A DNA stretch of 17,264 nucleotides. Source: an uncultured Burkholderiales bacterium (GTDB taxonomy: Bacteria > Pseudomonadota > Gammaproteobacteria > Burkholderiales > Thiobacillaceae). Below, piece by piece: positions 8,141-16,073 of the stretch. The first letter of the stretch is position 1, and each line of letters begins with the position of its first letter. A program made the translations under genes and the position numbers. The DNA is taken from NCBI GenBank assembly GCA_937925755.1, contig CALAMX010000188.1, forward strand, positions 1 to 17,264. The letters run 5' to 3'. Under the pieces are notes generated by a model. It ran no database searches, was not told the origin of the DNA, and saw only the letters and a program-made list of their open reading frames with translations.

Positions 8141-9624
8141 CCCTGCAGGACTGGCTCGACCGCCTGCGGCCAGGCCAGACACCGATTTTTCAGCATACCA
8201 AGACCTGCCTGCTTGCCTTGCGCGACAGATTGGAGCAGATTGGGGTGCGCGAAGTGACCTCTCTTATTCTCGCCGATCCCCTCGCCTGTCTACGTCTGAT
8301 CTATCTGGCCAACAATCGCGTCAGCCGCCATTTTGCCAGCGATGTGGCCACGGTAGAGCATGCGGTGATGATGCAAGGTCTGGGGGTCTACCTCGACAAG
8401 GTGGCAACTTTTCCGGTCATCGAGGAGGCCCCCATCGCCCGAGAACCTGATTCGCTGGCCTCGCTCTATCGGCTCTTACGACTCGCCCAACACGCCGCCT
8501 GGCAAGCACGCGACTTTGCCGTGCTGCATTCCGATGTGCGCGCCGAAGAAGTAGAGGTCGCCGCCCTACTCTACTATGCACCGGAGTTCCTGTTCTGGCT
8601 GGATGCCCCCGATACCGCACGCGAACTCGCGCGGCTGCGGCGCAGCATGGAACCGCAAGCGGCCGAGCGTCAGGTCCTCGGGTTCGAGTTGGAGCCCCTG
8701 CGGCTCATGCTGCTCGAGGCCTGGCGCATCCCGGAGGTGATCCGCGACATGCTCGACGCGCGCTACATGGAACGTTCGCGCAACACCATCCTGCACGCCT
8801 GTCTGGACATTGCGCACCGCAGCCGATACGGCTGGTGGAACGAGAAGCTCATGGCCGACTACGAGGCCCTGGCCGGCATCGAGGGCACACCCGTCGAAGT
8901 GGTGATCACCACCGTGCATCGCAATGCCGTACGGGTCGCCCACCATGGCGCTTGGATCCCAGCCCCGCCGGCAGCCGCTTGGCTGCCCATGCTACCAGGG
9001 CTGTGGCCACATGAGCAGCCGGCGGCCGAGTCACGCCCCGCCAACGAGGATGCGGCAGTAAGCGCCCAGCCCGGGGCTGCTGCGCCGGACAGCGCCTCCG
9101 TTTGTCTCGCGCCCGATCCAGCCGCGCTTAAGTCTGTCGTCGAACAAATCGAGCAGCACCTGGACAGCAGCCTTAATCTAAACCAGATGCTGGCCCTCGT
9201 GTTGAAGGGGTTGCACCACGGGTTGGGCCTTTCGCGCGTAGTCTTCGCCATGGTCACGCCCGACGGTCAGCGTGTGAAAAGCCGCTTTACCTTGGGCATT
9301 GGCGCTCAGGAACCGCTTCGACACTTCGAATTCCCCCTGCAATCGCCGGACCTCTTTGGTCGTCTGATGACCAAAATGCAAGCAGTGTGGGTCAACGCCG
9401 ACAACCAAGTTCGCCTCTGGCCGATGGTGCGGCCGGAACTGAAAGCCATGATTGGCGAAGGCGAATTCCTGGCCATGTCGCTATACGTAGGCGACAAACC
9501 CTTCGGGCTCATTTACGGCGATCGCGGCCGCGCCGGCTGCCGGCTCGATGCCCCCACTTACGAGGGATTCAAAAGCTTGTGTCTTTTGGCTAGCCGAGGG
9601 CTCACAAACCTCAAAAAAGGCTGA
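8125..9624 (+). CDS. HDOD-domain protein with C-terminal GAF-like domain
   Basis: This encodes 499 residues with no membrane segment, so it is probably cytoplasmic. Residues about 15-235 look like an HDOD domain, a helical relative of HD hydrolases without the metal-binding HD pair (LADPLACLRLIYLANNR, then the TVEHAVMMQGL helix). A Pro/Ala-rich linker spans about 285-335. A GAF-like sensor domain follows (SLNLNQMLALVLKGLHHGLGLSRVVFAMV through KPFGLIYGDR). HDOD proteins act in signalling and regulation, often linked with motility, chemotaxis or c-di-GMP circuits, and the position after motAB fits such a role, but no ligand or partner can be read from the sequence. It starts inside the methyltransferase gene and its stop (9622-9624) abuts the ppsA stop on the other strand. 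Confidence 0.8.
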   Translation: MAHTLTLQDWLDRLRPGQTPIFQHTKTCLLALRDRLEQIGVREVTSLILADPLACLRLIYLANNRVSRHFASDVATVEHAVMMQGLGVYLDKVATFPVIEEAPIAREPDSLASLYRLLRLAQHAAWQARDFAVLHSDVRAEEVEVAALLYYAPEFLFWLDAPDTARELARLRRSMEPQAAERQVLGFELEPLRLMLLEAWRIPEVIRDMLDARYMERSRNTILHACLDIAHRSRYGWWNEKLMADYEALAGIEGTPVEVVITTVHRNAVRVAHHGAWIPAPPAAAWLPMLPGLWPHEQPAAESRPANEDAAVSAQPGAAAPDSASVCLAPDPAALKSVVEQIEQHLDSSLNLNQMLALVLKGLHHGLGLSRVVFAMVTPDGQRVKSRFTLGIGAQEPLRHFEFPLQSPDLFGRLMTKMQAVWVNADNQVRLWPMVRPELKAMIGEGEFLAMSLYVGDKPFGLIYGDRGRAGCRLDAPTYEGFKSLCLLASRGLTNLKKG

Positions 9625-9630
9625 CTAGCC
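9613..9630 (-). terminator. Possible intrinsic terminator of ppsA inside the HDOD gene end
   Basis: Read on the minus strand just past the ppsA stop region, GGCT-AGTC-AGCC (from 9630 down to 9619) forms a short four-pair stem and is followed directly by six T (complement of A 9613-9618). The stem is weak, so this is tentative. The T run is encoded by the Lys-Lys codons at the end of the convergent HDOD gene. No matching signal is seen for the plus strand. Confidence 0.35.
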
Positions 9631-12009
9631 GGCTGCCGTGGGTGCATTCGCTGCATCGGCGAGGCGCAGCCATGTGCTCACCACCGTGTCCGGGTTGAGC
9701 GACAGGCTGTCGATGCCCTCGCGCATGAGCCACTCGGCGAGATCGGGGTGATCCGACGGTCCCTGGCCACAGATGCCGACATATTTGCCGCATTGCTTGC
9801 AAGTTGCGATCGCCTGGGCAATTAGTTTTTTGACCGCCGGGTCACGCTCATCGAAGCGGTCCGCCACCAGGCTGGAATCCCGGTCGAGCCCCAGTGTCAG
9901 TTGGGTAAGGTCGTTCGAGCCAATGGAGAAACCGTCGAAGCGTTGCAAGAAGTCTTCGGCGAGCAACACATTGGACGGGATCTCGCACATCATGATCAGC
10001 CGCAGCCCCTGCTCGCCACGCCTAAGCCCATTGTCGGCCAGGACGGCCAGCGCGGCGTCAGCCTCGGCTAACGTGCGCACGAAGGGCAGCATGACCTCGA
10101 CATTGGCGAGCCCCATCGTCTCGCGCACCCGCTTGAGCGCCCCGCATTCGAGCTCGAAGGCGGGGCGGAACCGGGGGTGGACATACCGGCCGGTGCCGCG
10201 GAAACCCAGCATGGGGTTTTCCTCCTGAGGTTCGTAAAGTGACCCGCCGATGAGGTTGGCGTACTCGTTCGACTTGAAGTCCGAGGTACGAACGATCACT
10301 GGCTTGGGCCAGAAGGCGGCGGCGATAGTCGCAACCCCCTCCGCGAGCTTGTCCACATAAAAACTCACCGGGTCGGCATGACCGCGTATCCGCGCATCGA
10401 TTGCCTGCCGCACGTCGGCAGGCAGGTTCGGGTAGTCAAGGGCGGCGCTAGGGTGGATACCAATAGTGGTATTGATGATGAACTCCAGCCGCGCCAACCC
10501 TACCCCCGCGTTGGGCAGCAGGGCGTAGTGGAAGGCCTGCTCGGGATTACCGATGTTCATCATGATCTTGACGGGGATCTGCGGCATGGCCTGCAGGGCC
10601 AACTCGCGCTGCTCGAAACGAAGCAATCCTTCATAGATGCGGCCGACCTCACCTTCTGCGCAGCTGACGGTCACCTCGGCCCCATCCGGTATACTGCGTG
10701 TGCCCTCCCCGGTGCCGACCACCGCCGGCACGCCGAGCTCGCGCGCGACGATGGCGGCGTGGCAGGTGCGGCCGCCCCGATCGGTGACGATAGCCGCCGC
10801 GCGCTTCATGATCGGCTCCCAGTCAGGATCGGTCATCTCGGTGACCAGGACCTCCCCAGGCTGCAAGGCGTTCATTTGTGTCGCTGAGCGGATGACCCGC
10901 GCCCGGCCCTGGCCAATGCGGCTGCCGATGGCGCGCCCCTCCGCCAGCACGCGGCCGCGCTCGAGCAGCAGATATTGCGTCTGCACCTGGCCGGCGCGCG
11001 ATTTCACCGTCTCCGGTCTGGCCTGGAGGATGTAGAGTCGGCCATCGAGTCCGTCACGGCCCCACTCGATGTCCATCGGCCGGCCATAGTGACGTTCGAT
11101 GGCGACGGCGTAACGGGCGAGCTCAAGGATCTCGTCATCGGTCAGACAGTAACGCTGTCGGTCGGCTTCAGACACAGTCTCGACACGGGTCGAACGCTCC
11201 GCTGACGGGTTGTCGGTAAAGACCATGCGGATCGCTTTGTCGCCCAGCTTGCGCCGCACGATGGGCCGATACCCCTGCGCAAGGGTGGGCTTGTGGACGT
11301 AGAACTCGTCCGGGTTGACAGCCCCTTGCACCACCGTCTCGCCGAGACCGTATGCTGCGTTGATGAGGACCACATCGCGAAAGCCACTCTCGGTGTCGAG
11401 GGTGAACATCACGCCGGCCGCCCCCAGGTCGGAGCGGACCATACGCTGGATGCCGGCGGACAGGGCTACCGCTGCGTGGGGAAAGCCGTGGTGGACGCGA
11501 TAGGCGATGGCGCGGTCGTTGTATAGTGAGGCAAAGCAGCGCTTGACCGCGTCGATCAGATTATCGGCGCCGCGGATGTTGAGAAAAGTCTCCTGCTGCC
11601 CGGCGAAGGAGGCATCGGGCAGATCTTCCGCCGTGGCCGAGGAGCGCACAGCGAAGCTCAGGTCCTGGCCTGCCTCGTCGCACATGCGCGCATGCGCTGC
11701 ACGGATGGCCTTTTCCAGTCCGGCCGGCAGGGGTGCCTTAAGCATCCAGCCGCGGATCTCGGCCCCAGCGGCCGCTAAGGCGTCGACGTCCTCGACATCG
11801 AGTGTGGCAAGCCGCGCAGCGATGCGCTCACGCAACCCCCCGTGGGCCAAGAATTCCCGGAATGCCGCGGCCGTGGTGGCGAAACCTTCCGGAACGCGCA
11901 CCCCTTCCCCCGCCAGATTGCGCAGCATTTCTCCCAGCGAGGCGTTCTTCCCACCCACCCGGTCTACGTCCTGCATGGACAGGGCCTCGAATGGCAGGAT
12001 ATAGTCCAT
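9625..12009 (-). CDS. ppsA: Phosphoenolpyruvate synthase
   Basis: This encodes 794 residues (E. coli 792). It converts pyruvate, ATP and water to phosphoenolpyruvate, AMP and phosphate, the entry to gluconeogenesis from C3 compounds. Domains in order are an N-terminal nucleotide-binding domain (about 1-340, with [11 protein letters not shown] and [19 protein letters not shown]), the swivelling phosphohistidine domain with [15 protein letters not shown] (His417 as phosphate carrier and Thr415 as the expected PpsR target), and a C-terminal PEP/pyruvate TIM barrel ending with [12 protein letters not shown], where Cys747 matches the catalytic Cys of the family. The start at 12009 has a strong GAGGGGG site (complement of 12014-12020) 4 bases upstream. 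It is divergent from ppsR, as in E. coli. Confidence 0.97.
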   Translation of the reverse strand: MDYILPFEALSMQDVDRVGGKNASLGEMLRNLAGEGVRVPEGFATTAAAFREFLAHGGLRERIAARLATLDVEDVDALAAAGAEIRGWMLKAPLPAGLEKAIRAAHARMCDEAGQDLSFAVRSSATAEDLPDASFAGQQETFLNIRGADNLIDAVKRCFASLYNDRAIAYRVHHGFPHAAVALSAGIQRMVRSDLGAAGVMFTLDTESGFRDVVLINAAYGLGETVVQGAVNPDEFYVHKPTLAQGYRPIVRRKLGDKAIRMVFTDNPSAERSTRVETVSEADRQRYCLTDDEILELARYAVAIERHYGRPMDIEWGRDGLDGRLYILQARPETVKSRAGQVQTQYLLLERGRVLAEGRAIGSRIGQGRARVIRSATQMNALQPGEVLVTEMTDPDWEPIMKRAAAIVTDRGGRTCHAAIVARELGVPAVVGTGEGTRSIPDGAEVTVSCAEGEVGRIYEGLLRFEQRELALQAMPQIPVKIMMNIGNPEQAFHYALLPNAGVGLARLEFIINTTIGIHPSAALDYPNLPADVRQAIDARIRGHADPVSFYVDKLAEGVATIAAAFWPKPVIVRTSDFKSNEYANLIGGSLYEPQEENPMLGFRGTGRYVHPRFRPAFELECGALKRVRETMGLANVEVMLPFVRTLAEADAALAVLADNGLRRGEQGLRLIMMCEIPSNVLLAEDFLQRFDGFSIGSNDLTQLTLGLDRDSSLVADRFDERDPAVKKLIAQAIATCKQCGKYVGICGQGPSDHPDLAEWLMREGIDSLSLNPDTVVSTWLRLADAANAPTAAG

Positions 12010-12053
12010 GATACCCCCTCAACGGCTTTCAAACCCACAGGGACGGGTCTTGC
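12010..12053. promoter_or_regulatory. 44-bp divergent control region between ppsA and ppsR
   Basis: This is the only non-coding DNA between the two start codons and it holds both ribosome sites: GAGGGGG for ppsA (complement of 12014-12020) and AGGGACGGG upstream of ppsR. No convincing -35/-10 pair fits within it. At least one promoter must therefore lie inside the opposite gene's 5' end or overlap this region, so the two genes probably share control. Confidence 0.5.
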
Positions 12054-12893
12054 ATGCCCACGGCGCGACCAGTCTTCTTCGTCTCGGACCATACTGGGAT
12101 CACCGCCGAGATCATCGGCAAAAGTCTCTTGTCCCAGTTCCCGGACGTAAAATTCACCTATACGAGTTTACCCTTCGTCGACACGCCGGATAAAGTCGAG
12201 CTGACCGCGACCAGCTTACGCGAGGCCTGGGTCACCAGCGGGCTTAGACCCCTGGTGTTTTCCACGCTCACCGATGTCCGCGCACGCGAAAGGATCGAGT
12301 CGAGCGGCGCCCTCGTCCTCGACATCTACGGCGAGTTCGCCGGGCCGTTGGAGCGAGAGCTCGGTCGCACCGCCATCCCTCTGCGCGGCCGCACACACGG
12401 GATCGACGACCACACTGGCTATCACGCGCGCATCGATGCGTTGAACTACACCCTCGCCACCGACGACGGTCTCAATACCGAGAAGTATGCCCTGGCCGAC
12501 CTCATCCTTCTCGGTGTATCGCGCAGTGGCAAGACGCCAGTGGCACTCTATCTCGCCATGCAGTATGGCCTGCGCGTGGCGAACTATCCACTGACCGCAG
12601 AGACGTTCGAGCTGCCCGGCCTGCCTACCTGTCTGCAGGCTCACAAGGCGCGGCTGCGCGGGCTGACCCTGAGGCCCGAGCGCCTTGCCCAGATCCGTTC
12701 CGAGCGCCGGCCCAATTCGCGCTATGCAAGTCTAGAGACTTGCCGCGAGGAGCTAGCGCGTGCCACAGCCCTGATGCGCGCCGAGGCCATCCCTATCATC
12801 GACACCACACAGCGCTCGGTCGAGGAGATTGCCGCCTTGTTGAACCTCAGTCGGCAGCCATCTAAAACCGCCGGCCCGGACCAGACAGCCTGA
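12054..12893 (+). CDS. ppsR: PEP synthase regulatory protein (kinase/pyrophosphorylase PpsR)
   Basis: This encodes 279 residues (E. coli 277), in the family formerly called DUF299. PpsR inactivates PEP synthase by ADP-dependent phosphorylation of a threonine next to the catalytic histidine and reactivates it by phosphate-dependent dephosphorylation. The family landmarks are all present: VFFVSDHTGITAE at the N-terminus, HARIDALNYTLATDDG (124-139), the P-loop GVSRSGKT (154-161), LYLAMQYGLRVANYPL and RPNSRYASLETCREE. The target threonine (Thr415) is conserved in the neighbouring PpsA. The tail after SVEEIAALLNLSRQ is a few residues longer than usual. Its own ATG is preceded by AGGGACGGG. Confidence 0.97.
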   Translation: MPTARPVFFVSDHTGITAEIIGKSLLSQFPDVKFTYTSLPFVDTPDKVELTATSLREAWVTSGLRPLVFSTLTDVRARERIESSGALVLDIYGEFAGPLERELGRTAIPLRGRTHGIDDHTGYHARIDALNYTLATDDGLNTEKYALADLILLGVSRSGKTPVALYLAMQYGLRVANYPLTAETFELPGLPTCLQAHKARLRGLTLRPERLAQIRSERRPNSRYASLETCREELARATALMRAEAIPIIDTTQRSVEEIAALLNLSRQPSKTAGPDQTA

Positions 12894-12901
12894 CCTGCCC
12901 G

Positions 12902-12999
12902 CTGTCCGGTTCAGTTCCACGGCCGCGCTGCCGATAACGAAGGTACTGACGCCACGGCTATTTGCGGCCGTCCAGCGACTGCTGGAACTGACCGGACGG
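12902..12999. repeat. Long imperfect inverted repeat before the acyltransferase gene
   Basis: The outer arms 12902-12919 and 12983-12999 are complementary over 17 pairs with one bulged base and one mismatch (core GTCCGG and CAGTTCCA). An inner pair, ACGGCCGC at 12919-12926 and GCGGCCGT at 12964-12971, is exact and nests inside. Together they fill nearly the whole ppsR-acyltransferase gap and end just before the AGGAGG site. It may be a structured leader, an operator or the relic of a small repeat element. No T run follows, so a simple terminator is unlikely. Confidence 0.6.
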
Positions 13000-13000
13000 T

Positions 13001-13006
13001 AGGAGG
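13001..13006 (+). promoter_or_regulatory. Perfect AGGAGG ribosome site of the acyltransferase gene
   Basis: AGGAGG matches the anti-Shine-Dalgarno sequence fully, but the distance to ATG 13020 is 13 bases, longer than usual. There is no other start in frame between them. The upstream inverted repeat ends 2 bases before it, so folding could affect its access. Confidence 0.65.
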
Positions 13007-13019
13007 TTCACACACGGCC

Positions 13020-13760
13020 ATGTACAACGATCTCAAGTCGGCCTTCGATCATTATTTCGAGATGGTCCACGCCGACACCGACGCACTGCGTGAGGAAGTA
13101 TTCCGGCTGCGCTATCAAGTCTATGTACTTGAAACGGGTTTCGAGCGTGCCGAGGATCATCCCGAGGGCCTGGAGCGAGACGCCTTCGATGCGCGCGCGG
13201 ATCACTACCTGTTGCGACATCGCCGCACGGGTCTCTATGCGGCTACCGCGCGCATGATCCTGCCCGATTCGGAAAATCCATCGAGTCGCATGCCCATGGA
13301 GCTATATTGTCCCCTCCACCCGGGTGGTGGTATCGAGGATCCGCAAGCGCGTCGGCGCCTTGGCGAGGTCTCGCGATTCGCCGTCTCCAAGGCGTTCAAG
13401 CGGCGCTTGGGCGAGACCGGCAGCATCACAGGGGTTTCCGAGCAGGGTGTCATCGCTTTCGACGCGGACGAACGCCGTGTCCTGCCACACCTCTCCCTCG
13501 GCCTGATGGCGGTGGAACTGCGCAGCATGCACAACCACGGGCTAATCTACTGCTACGCGGTGATGGAATCCGCCCTGCACCGGCTGATCAGCCGTTTTGG
13601 CCTTATCTTCCATCCAATCGGCCCGCTCGTCGATTATCACGGACAACGTCTACCCTGTCTGGGCCGCGTGCATGAATTCCTGCCCAACATCAGACGGGTC
13701 GCGCCATCGCTGTGGGAGCTGATCACGGATGGTGGACGCTACCACTGCGGCACGCTGTGA
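13020..13760 (+). CDS. PEP-CTERM/exosortase system-associated acyltransferase
   Basis: This encodes 246 residues. The sequence fits the GNAT-related family found with PEP-CTERM/exosortase protein sorting, whose fold is like that of LuxI-type autoinducer synthases. The N-terminal block RLRYQVYVLETGFE (29-42) with the following acidic stretch, the YAATARMILP strand, and GEVSRFAVSKAFKRR in the middle are its typical features. The acyl donor, acceptor and true role of this family are not established; it is usually found near exosortase and exopolysaccharide genes. No exosortase, PEP-CTERM protein or sugar transferase is in this window, so here it stands alone between ppsR and an EF-G-like gene. 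It has its own strong ribosome site. Family call is fairly sure, the function is not. Confidence 0.8.
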   Translation: MYNDLKSAFDHYFEMVHADTDALREEVFRLRYQVYVLETGFERAEDHPEGLERDAFDARADHYLLRHRRTGLYAATARMILPDSENPSSRMPMELYCPLHPGGGIEDPQARRRLGEVSRFAVSKAFKRRLGETGSITGVSEQGVIAFDADERRVLPHLSLGLMAVELRSMHNHGLIYCYAVMESALHRLISRFGLIFHPIGPLVDYHGQRLPCLGRVHEFLPNIRRVAPSLWELITDGGRYHCGTL

Positions 13761-13839
13761 TGTAATCCCAAGATGCAGGTCTGTGGGTTGATACGTCCAC
13801 ATGGTCTCGTGGGGTCCACACCCATCTCGAGCATACTTG

Positions 13840-13856
13840 CCTGCGCTCACCGCAGG
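13840..13856 (+). terminator. Short GC hairpin followed by TTT, possible weak terminator of the acyltransferase
   Basis: CCTGCG (13840-13845) and CGCAGG (13851-13856) form an exact six-pair stem with a five-base loop, followed by TTTCC. It lies 80 bases after the acyltransferase stop. The T run is short, so it may instead be part of the control region of the next gene. Confidence 0.35.
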
Positions 13857-13863
13857 TTTCCGG

Positions 13864-13869
13864 GATAAT
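13864..13869 (+). promoter_or_regulatory. Possible -10 element of the EF-G-like gene
   Basis: GATAAT matches five of six bases of the sigma-70 -10 consensus, in an AT-rich spot of a GC-rich gap about 95 bases before the start codon. The best -35-like hexamer, TTGCCT at 13837-13842, is 21 bases away, which is too far, and no extended -10 is present. Treat as tentative. Confidence 0.3.
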
Positions 13870-13889
13870 AATCGCCTAGTGACCTCACG

Positions 13890-13939
13890 GGCGGCCTAGG
13901 CCGCCGCCGAGGCGGCTGTTCACCGTCCGTTTCGGTCGG
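13890..13939 (+). promoter_or_regulatory. Structured leader with alternative hairpins ahead of the EF-G-like gene
   Basis: A perfect 16-base palindrome (GGCGGCCT/AGGCCGCC, 13890-13905) comes first. Its right half, GCCGCC 13900-13905, can also pair with GGCGGC 13911-13916 across a five-base loop, so two exclusive hairpins compete for the same strand. A third hairpin, CCGTCCG 13923-13929 with CGGTCGG 13933-13939 (one T:T mismatch, loop TTT), ends 13 bases before the GGAG site at 13953-13956. The layout resembles an attenuator or translational control leader; the palindrome could equally be a protein operator. Confidence 0.45.
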
Positions 13940-13962
13940 ATCCTTCTATATCGGAGCCGTAC

Positions 13963-16008
13963 ATGACCGCGCATTCCCCCACGCAAATCCGCACCCTGGC
14001 CCTGGTTGGGCACGGTGGTGTGGGCAAGACCACCCTGATCGATGCCCTGCTCGCCGCCGGCGGTGCCATCCCGACCCCCGGTCAGGTGGAGAAAGGCAAC
14101 ACCGTCTGCGACTACGATCCACTCGAGAAGGAGCACGGGCACACGATCAAACTCGCCGCAGCCCACATGAACTACGGCGATACGCGCATTCACTTGCTCG
14201 ACACGCCGGGTTATCCGGATTTCATGGGCCAGGCCCTCTGCGCCCTCGACGCGGTCGAGACCGTGGGGGTGGTGATTGATGCTTCGCGCGGCATCGAGCT
14301 GACCACCAGCCGCATGATGCACTGGGCGGCCACGCGCAAGCTCTGCCGCATGCTCATCGTCAACAAAATCGATCTCGACAACCTCGATCTACCCGGCCTG
14401 CTCGCTGAGCTGCAGAGCGCCTTCGGGCGCGAGTGCCTGCCCATCAACCTGCCGGCCGAGGGTGGCCGCCGGGTGGTCGACTGCTTCTTCAATCCCAGTG
14501 GCGAATCGGACTTCCTGTCCGTGGCCGATGCCCACCGCGCCATCGTCGACCAGGTGGTGGAGATGGACGAGGAACTCATGGCCCTGTACCTGGAACAAGG
14601 CGAGATCGCCCCTGAACGGCTGCACGAGGTGTTCGAACGCGCGCTACGCGAGGGGCATCTGGTCCCTGTCTGTTTCGTCTCGGCACGCACCGGCGCGGGG
14701 TTGGCCGAGCTACTCGACATCATGGTGCGCCTGCTGCCCAACCCGACCGAGGGCAACCCGCCCCTGTTCGTCAGGGGCGAAGGGGAGGCCGCCCGCCCGC
14801 TGTTGGCCGAGCCGGACCCGCACAAACACATCCTAGCCCATGTCTTCAAGGTCGAGATGGACCCCTATCTTGGCAAGATGGCGGTTTTCCGCGTGCACCA
14901 GGGCACCGTCACCCCTGACACCCAGCTCTACATCGGCGAGCTGAGAAAACCTTTCAAGGTAGGACACCTCTACATGCTGCAAGGCAAGCAGCTCTTGGAG
15001 GTCAAGGCCTGCATTCCCGGCGACATCTGTTGCATTACCAAGGTAGAGGACATCGGTTTCGACACGGTCCTGCACGACGCCCCGGAGGACGACCACATCC
15101 ACATGAAGCCGCTAGACTTTCCCCACGCGGTTTATGGCCTGGCCATCCGCCCGAAAAAGCAGGCGGACATGAGCAAGCTATCCGAAGTCCTGCACAAACT
15201 CACCGCTGAAGACCCGGGGCTGCACGTCGAGCACGATGCCGCTACCCACGAGGCGGTGATCCGCGGGTTGGGCGAGATGCACCTCACCCGGGTGTTGGAG
15301 AAGATGCGTAGCCAGTTCAAGCTAGAGGTCGAGACCCACCCGCCTACCATCCCCTACCGCGAGACCATCACCCAGCCGGCCGAGGGACATCACCGGCACA
15401 AGAAGCAGACCGGCGGTGCCGGCCAGTTCGGCGAGGTCTTCCTGCGGGTGGAGCCGCTGCTGCGCGGCGCCGGCTTCGAGTTCGTCGACGCGGTCAAGGG
15501 CGGGGTCATTCCCAGCCAGTTCATTCCCGCGGTGGAAAAAGGCGTCAAACAGGCCATGGCCGCCGGTACCGTGGCGGGCTATCCGCTGCAGGACATCCGC
15601 GTGACGGTCTATGACGGCAAGACCCACCCTGTGGACGGCAAGGAGGTGGCCTTCATCACCGCTGGCAAAAAGGCCCTGCAGGCGGCGGTCGCCCAAGCCC
15701 GACCCATCGTGCTGGAGCCCATCGTCAAGATCGAGCTGACCATCCCCGAGGCGTGCTTCGGCGACGTCAGCGGCGATCTCTCCAGCAGGCGCGGCCAGGT
15801 AACGGGCAGTGAGTCCGGCCGTGGCGGCATGATGATCCTGCAGGGGTTGGTGCCGCTCGCCGAACTAAACGACTACCAGTCACGGCTCAAGGCTTTGACC
15901 GGCGGACGCGGCTCCTACACCCTGGAGCTGGTCGACTACCAGCCCGTGCCGCTCAATGTACAGCAGCAGCTCGTTGCACAGTACAAACCAGCGGCCGAGG
16001 AGGAATGA
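13963..16008 (+). CDS. Elongation factor G-like translational GTPase (EF-G2-type paralogue)
   Basis: This encodes 681 residues in the EF-G domain order: GTPase (about 1-270), domain II, then domains III, IV and V, with domain IV showing HKKQTGGAGQFGEV and a C-terminal domain V (GDVSGDLSSRRGQVTG). GTPase motifs are P-loop GHGGVGKT (16-23), Thr61 in switch I, DTPGY (80-84), NKID (134-137) and SAR. Canonical EF-G has DTPGH; the histidine that activates water is replaced by Tyr84, and the P-loop differs from the usual AHIDAGKT. It is therefore a divergent paralogue of the kind often named EF-G2 or FusA2 and is unlikely to be the housekeeping factor; no rpsL/rpsG/tuf neighbours are present. GGAG lies 6 bases before the ATG. 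Its precise role is unknown. Confidence 0.85.
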   Translation: MTAHSPTQIRTLALVGHGGVGKTTLIDALLAAGGAIPTPGQVEKGNTVCDYDPLEKEHGHTIKLAAAHMNYGDTRIHLLDTPGYPDFMGQALCALDAVETVGVVIDASRGIELTTSRMMHWAATRKLCRMLIVNKIDLDNLDLPGLLAELQSAFGRECLPINLPAEGGRRVVDCFFNPSGESDFLSVADAHRAIVDQVVEMDEELMALYLEQGEIAPERLHEVFERALREGHLVPVCFVSARTGAGLAELLDIMVRLLPNPTEGNPPLFVRGEGEAARPLLAEPDPHKHILAHVFKVEMDPYLGKMAVFRVHQGTVTPDTQLYIGELRKPFKVGHLYMLQGKQLLEVKACIPGDICCITKVEDIGFDTVLHDAPEDDHIHMKPLDFPHAVYGLAIRPKKQADMSKLSEVLHKLTAEDPGLHVEHDAATHEAVIRGLGEMHLTRVLEKMRSQFKLEVETHPPTIPYRETITQPAEGHHRHKKQTGGAGQFGEVFLRVEPLLRGAGFEFVDAVKGGVIPSQFIPAVEKGVKQAMAAGTVAGYPLQDIRVTVYDGKTHPVDGKEVAFITAGKKALQAAVAQARPIVLEPIVKIELTIPEACFGDVSGDLSSRRGQVTGSESGRGGMMILQGLVPLAELNDYQSRLKALTGGRGSYTLELVDYQPVPLNVQQQLVAQYKPAAEEE

Positions 16009-16028
16009 TCCTAACGATCATGGTGATT

Positions 16029-16073
16029 GCCACCACCCCTGAAGATGAAAGATGCTTCGGGGTGGAAGGTGGC
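16029..16073. repeat. Hairpin-forming repeat after the EF-G-like gene
   Basis: Arms 16029-16044 (GCCACCACCCCTGAAG) and 16055-16073 (CTTC..GGGGTGG..GGTGGC) pair over most of their length with small bulges around a ten-base loop. No T run follows on either strand, so it is not a standard intrinsic terminator. It resembles the palindromic extragenic repeats that IS110-type elements often use as targets; that link is inference. Confidence 0.5.

Noticed and set aside
13837..13869. Full sigma-70 promoter TTGCCT ... GATAAT
   Set aside because: The 21-base spacing is outside the usual range; only the -10 was kept, with low confidence.
16029..16073. Intrinsic terminator for the EF-G-like gene
   Set aside because: The hairpin is good, but no T run follows it on either strand.
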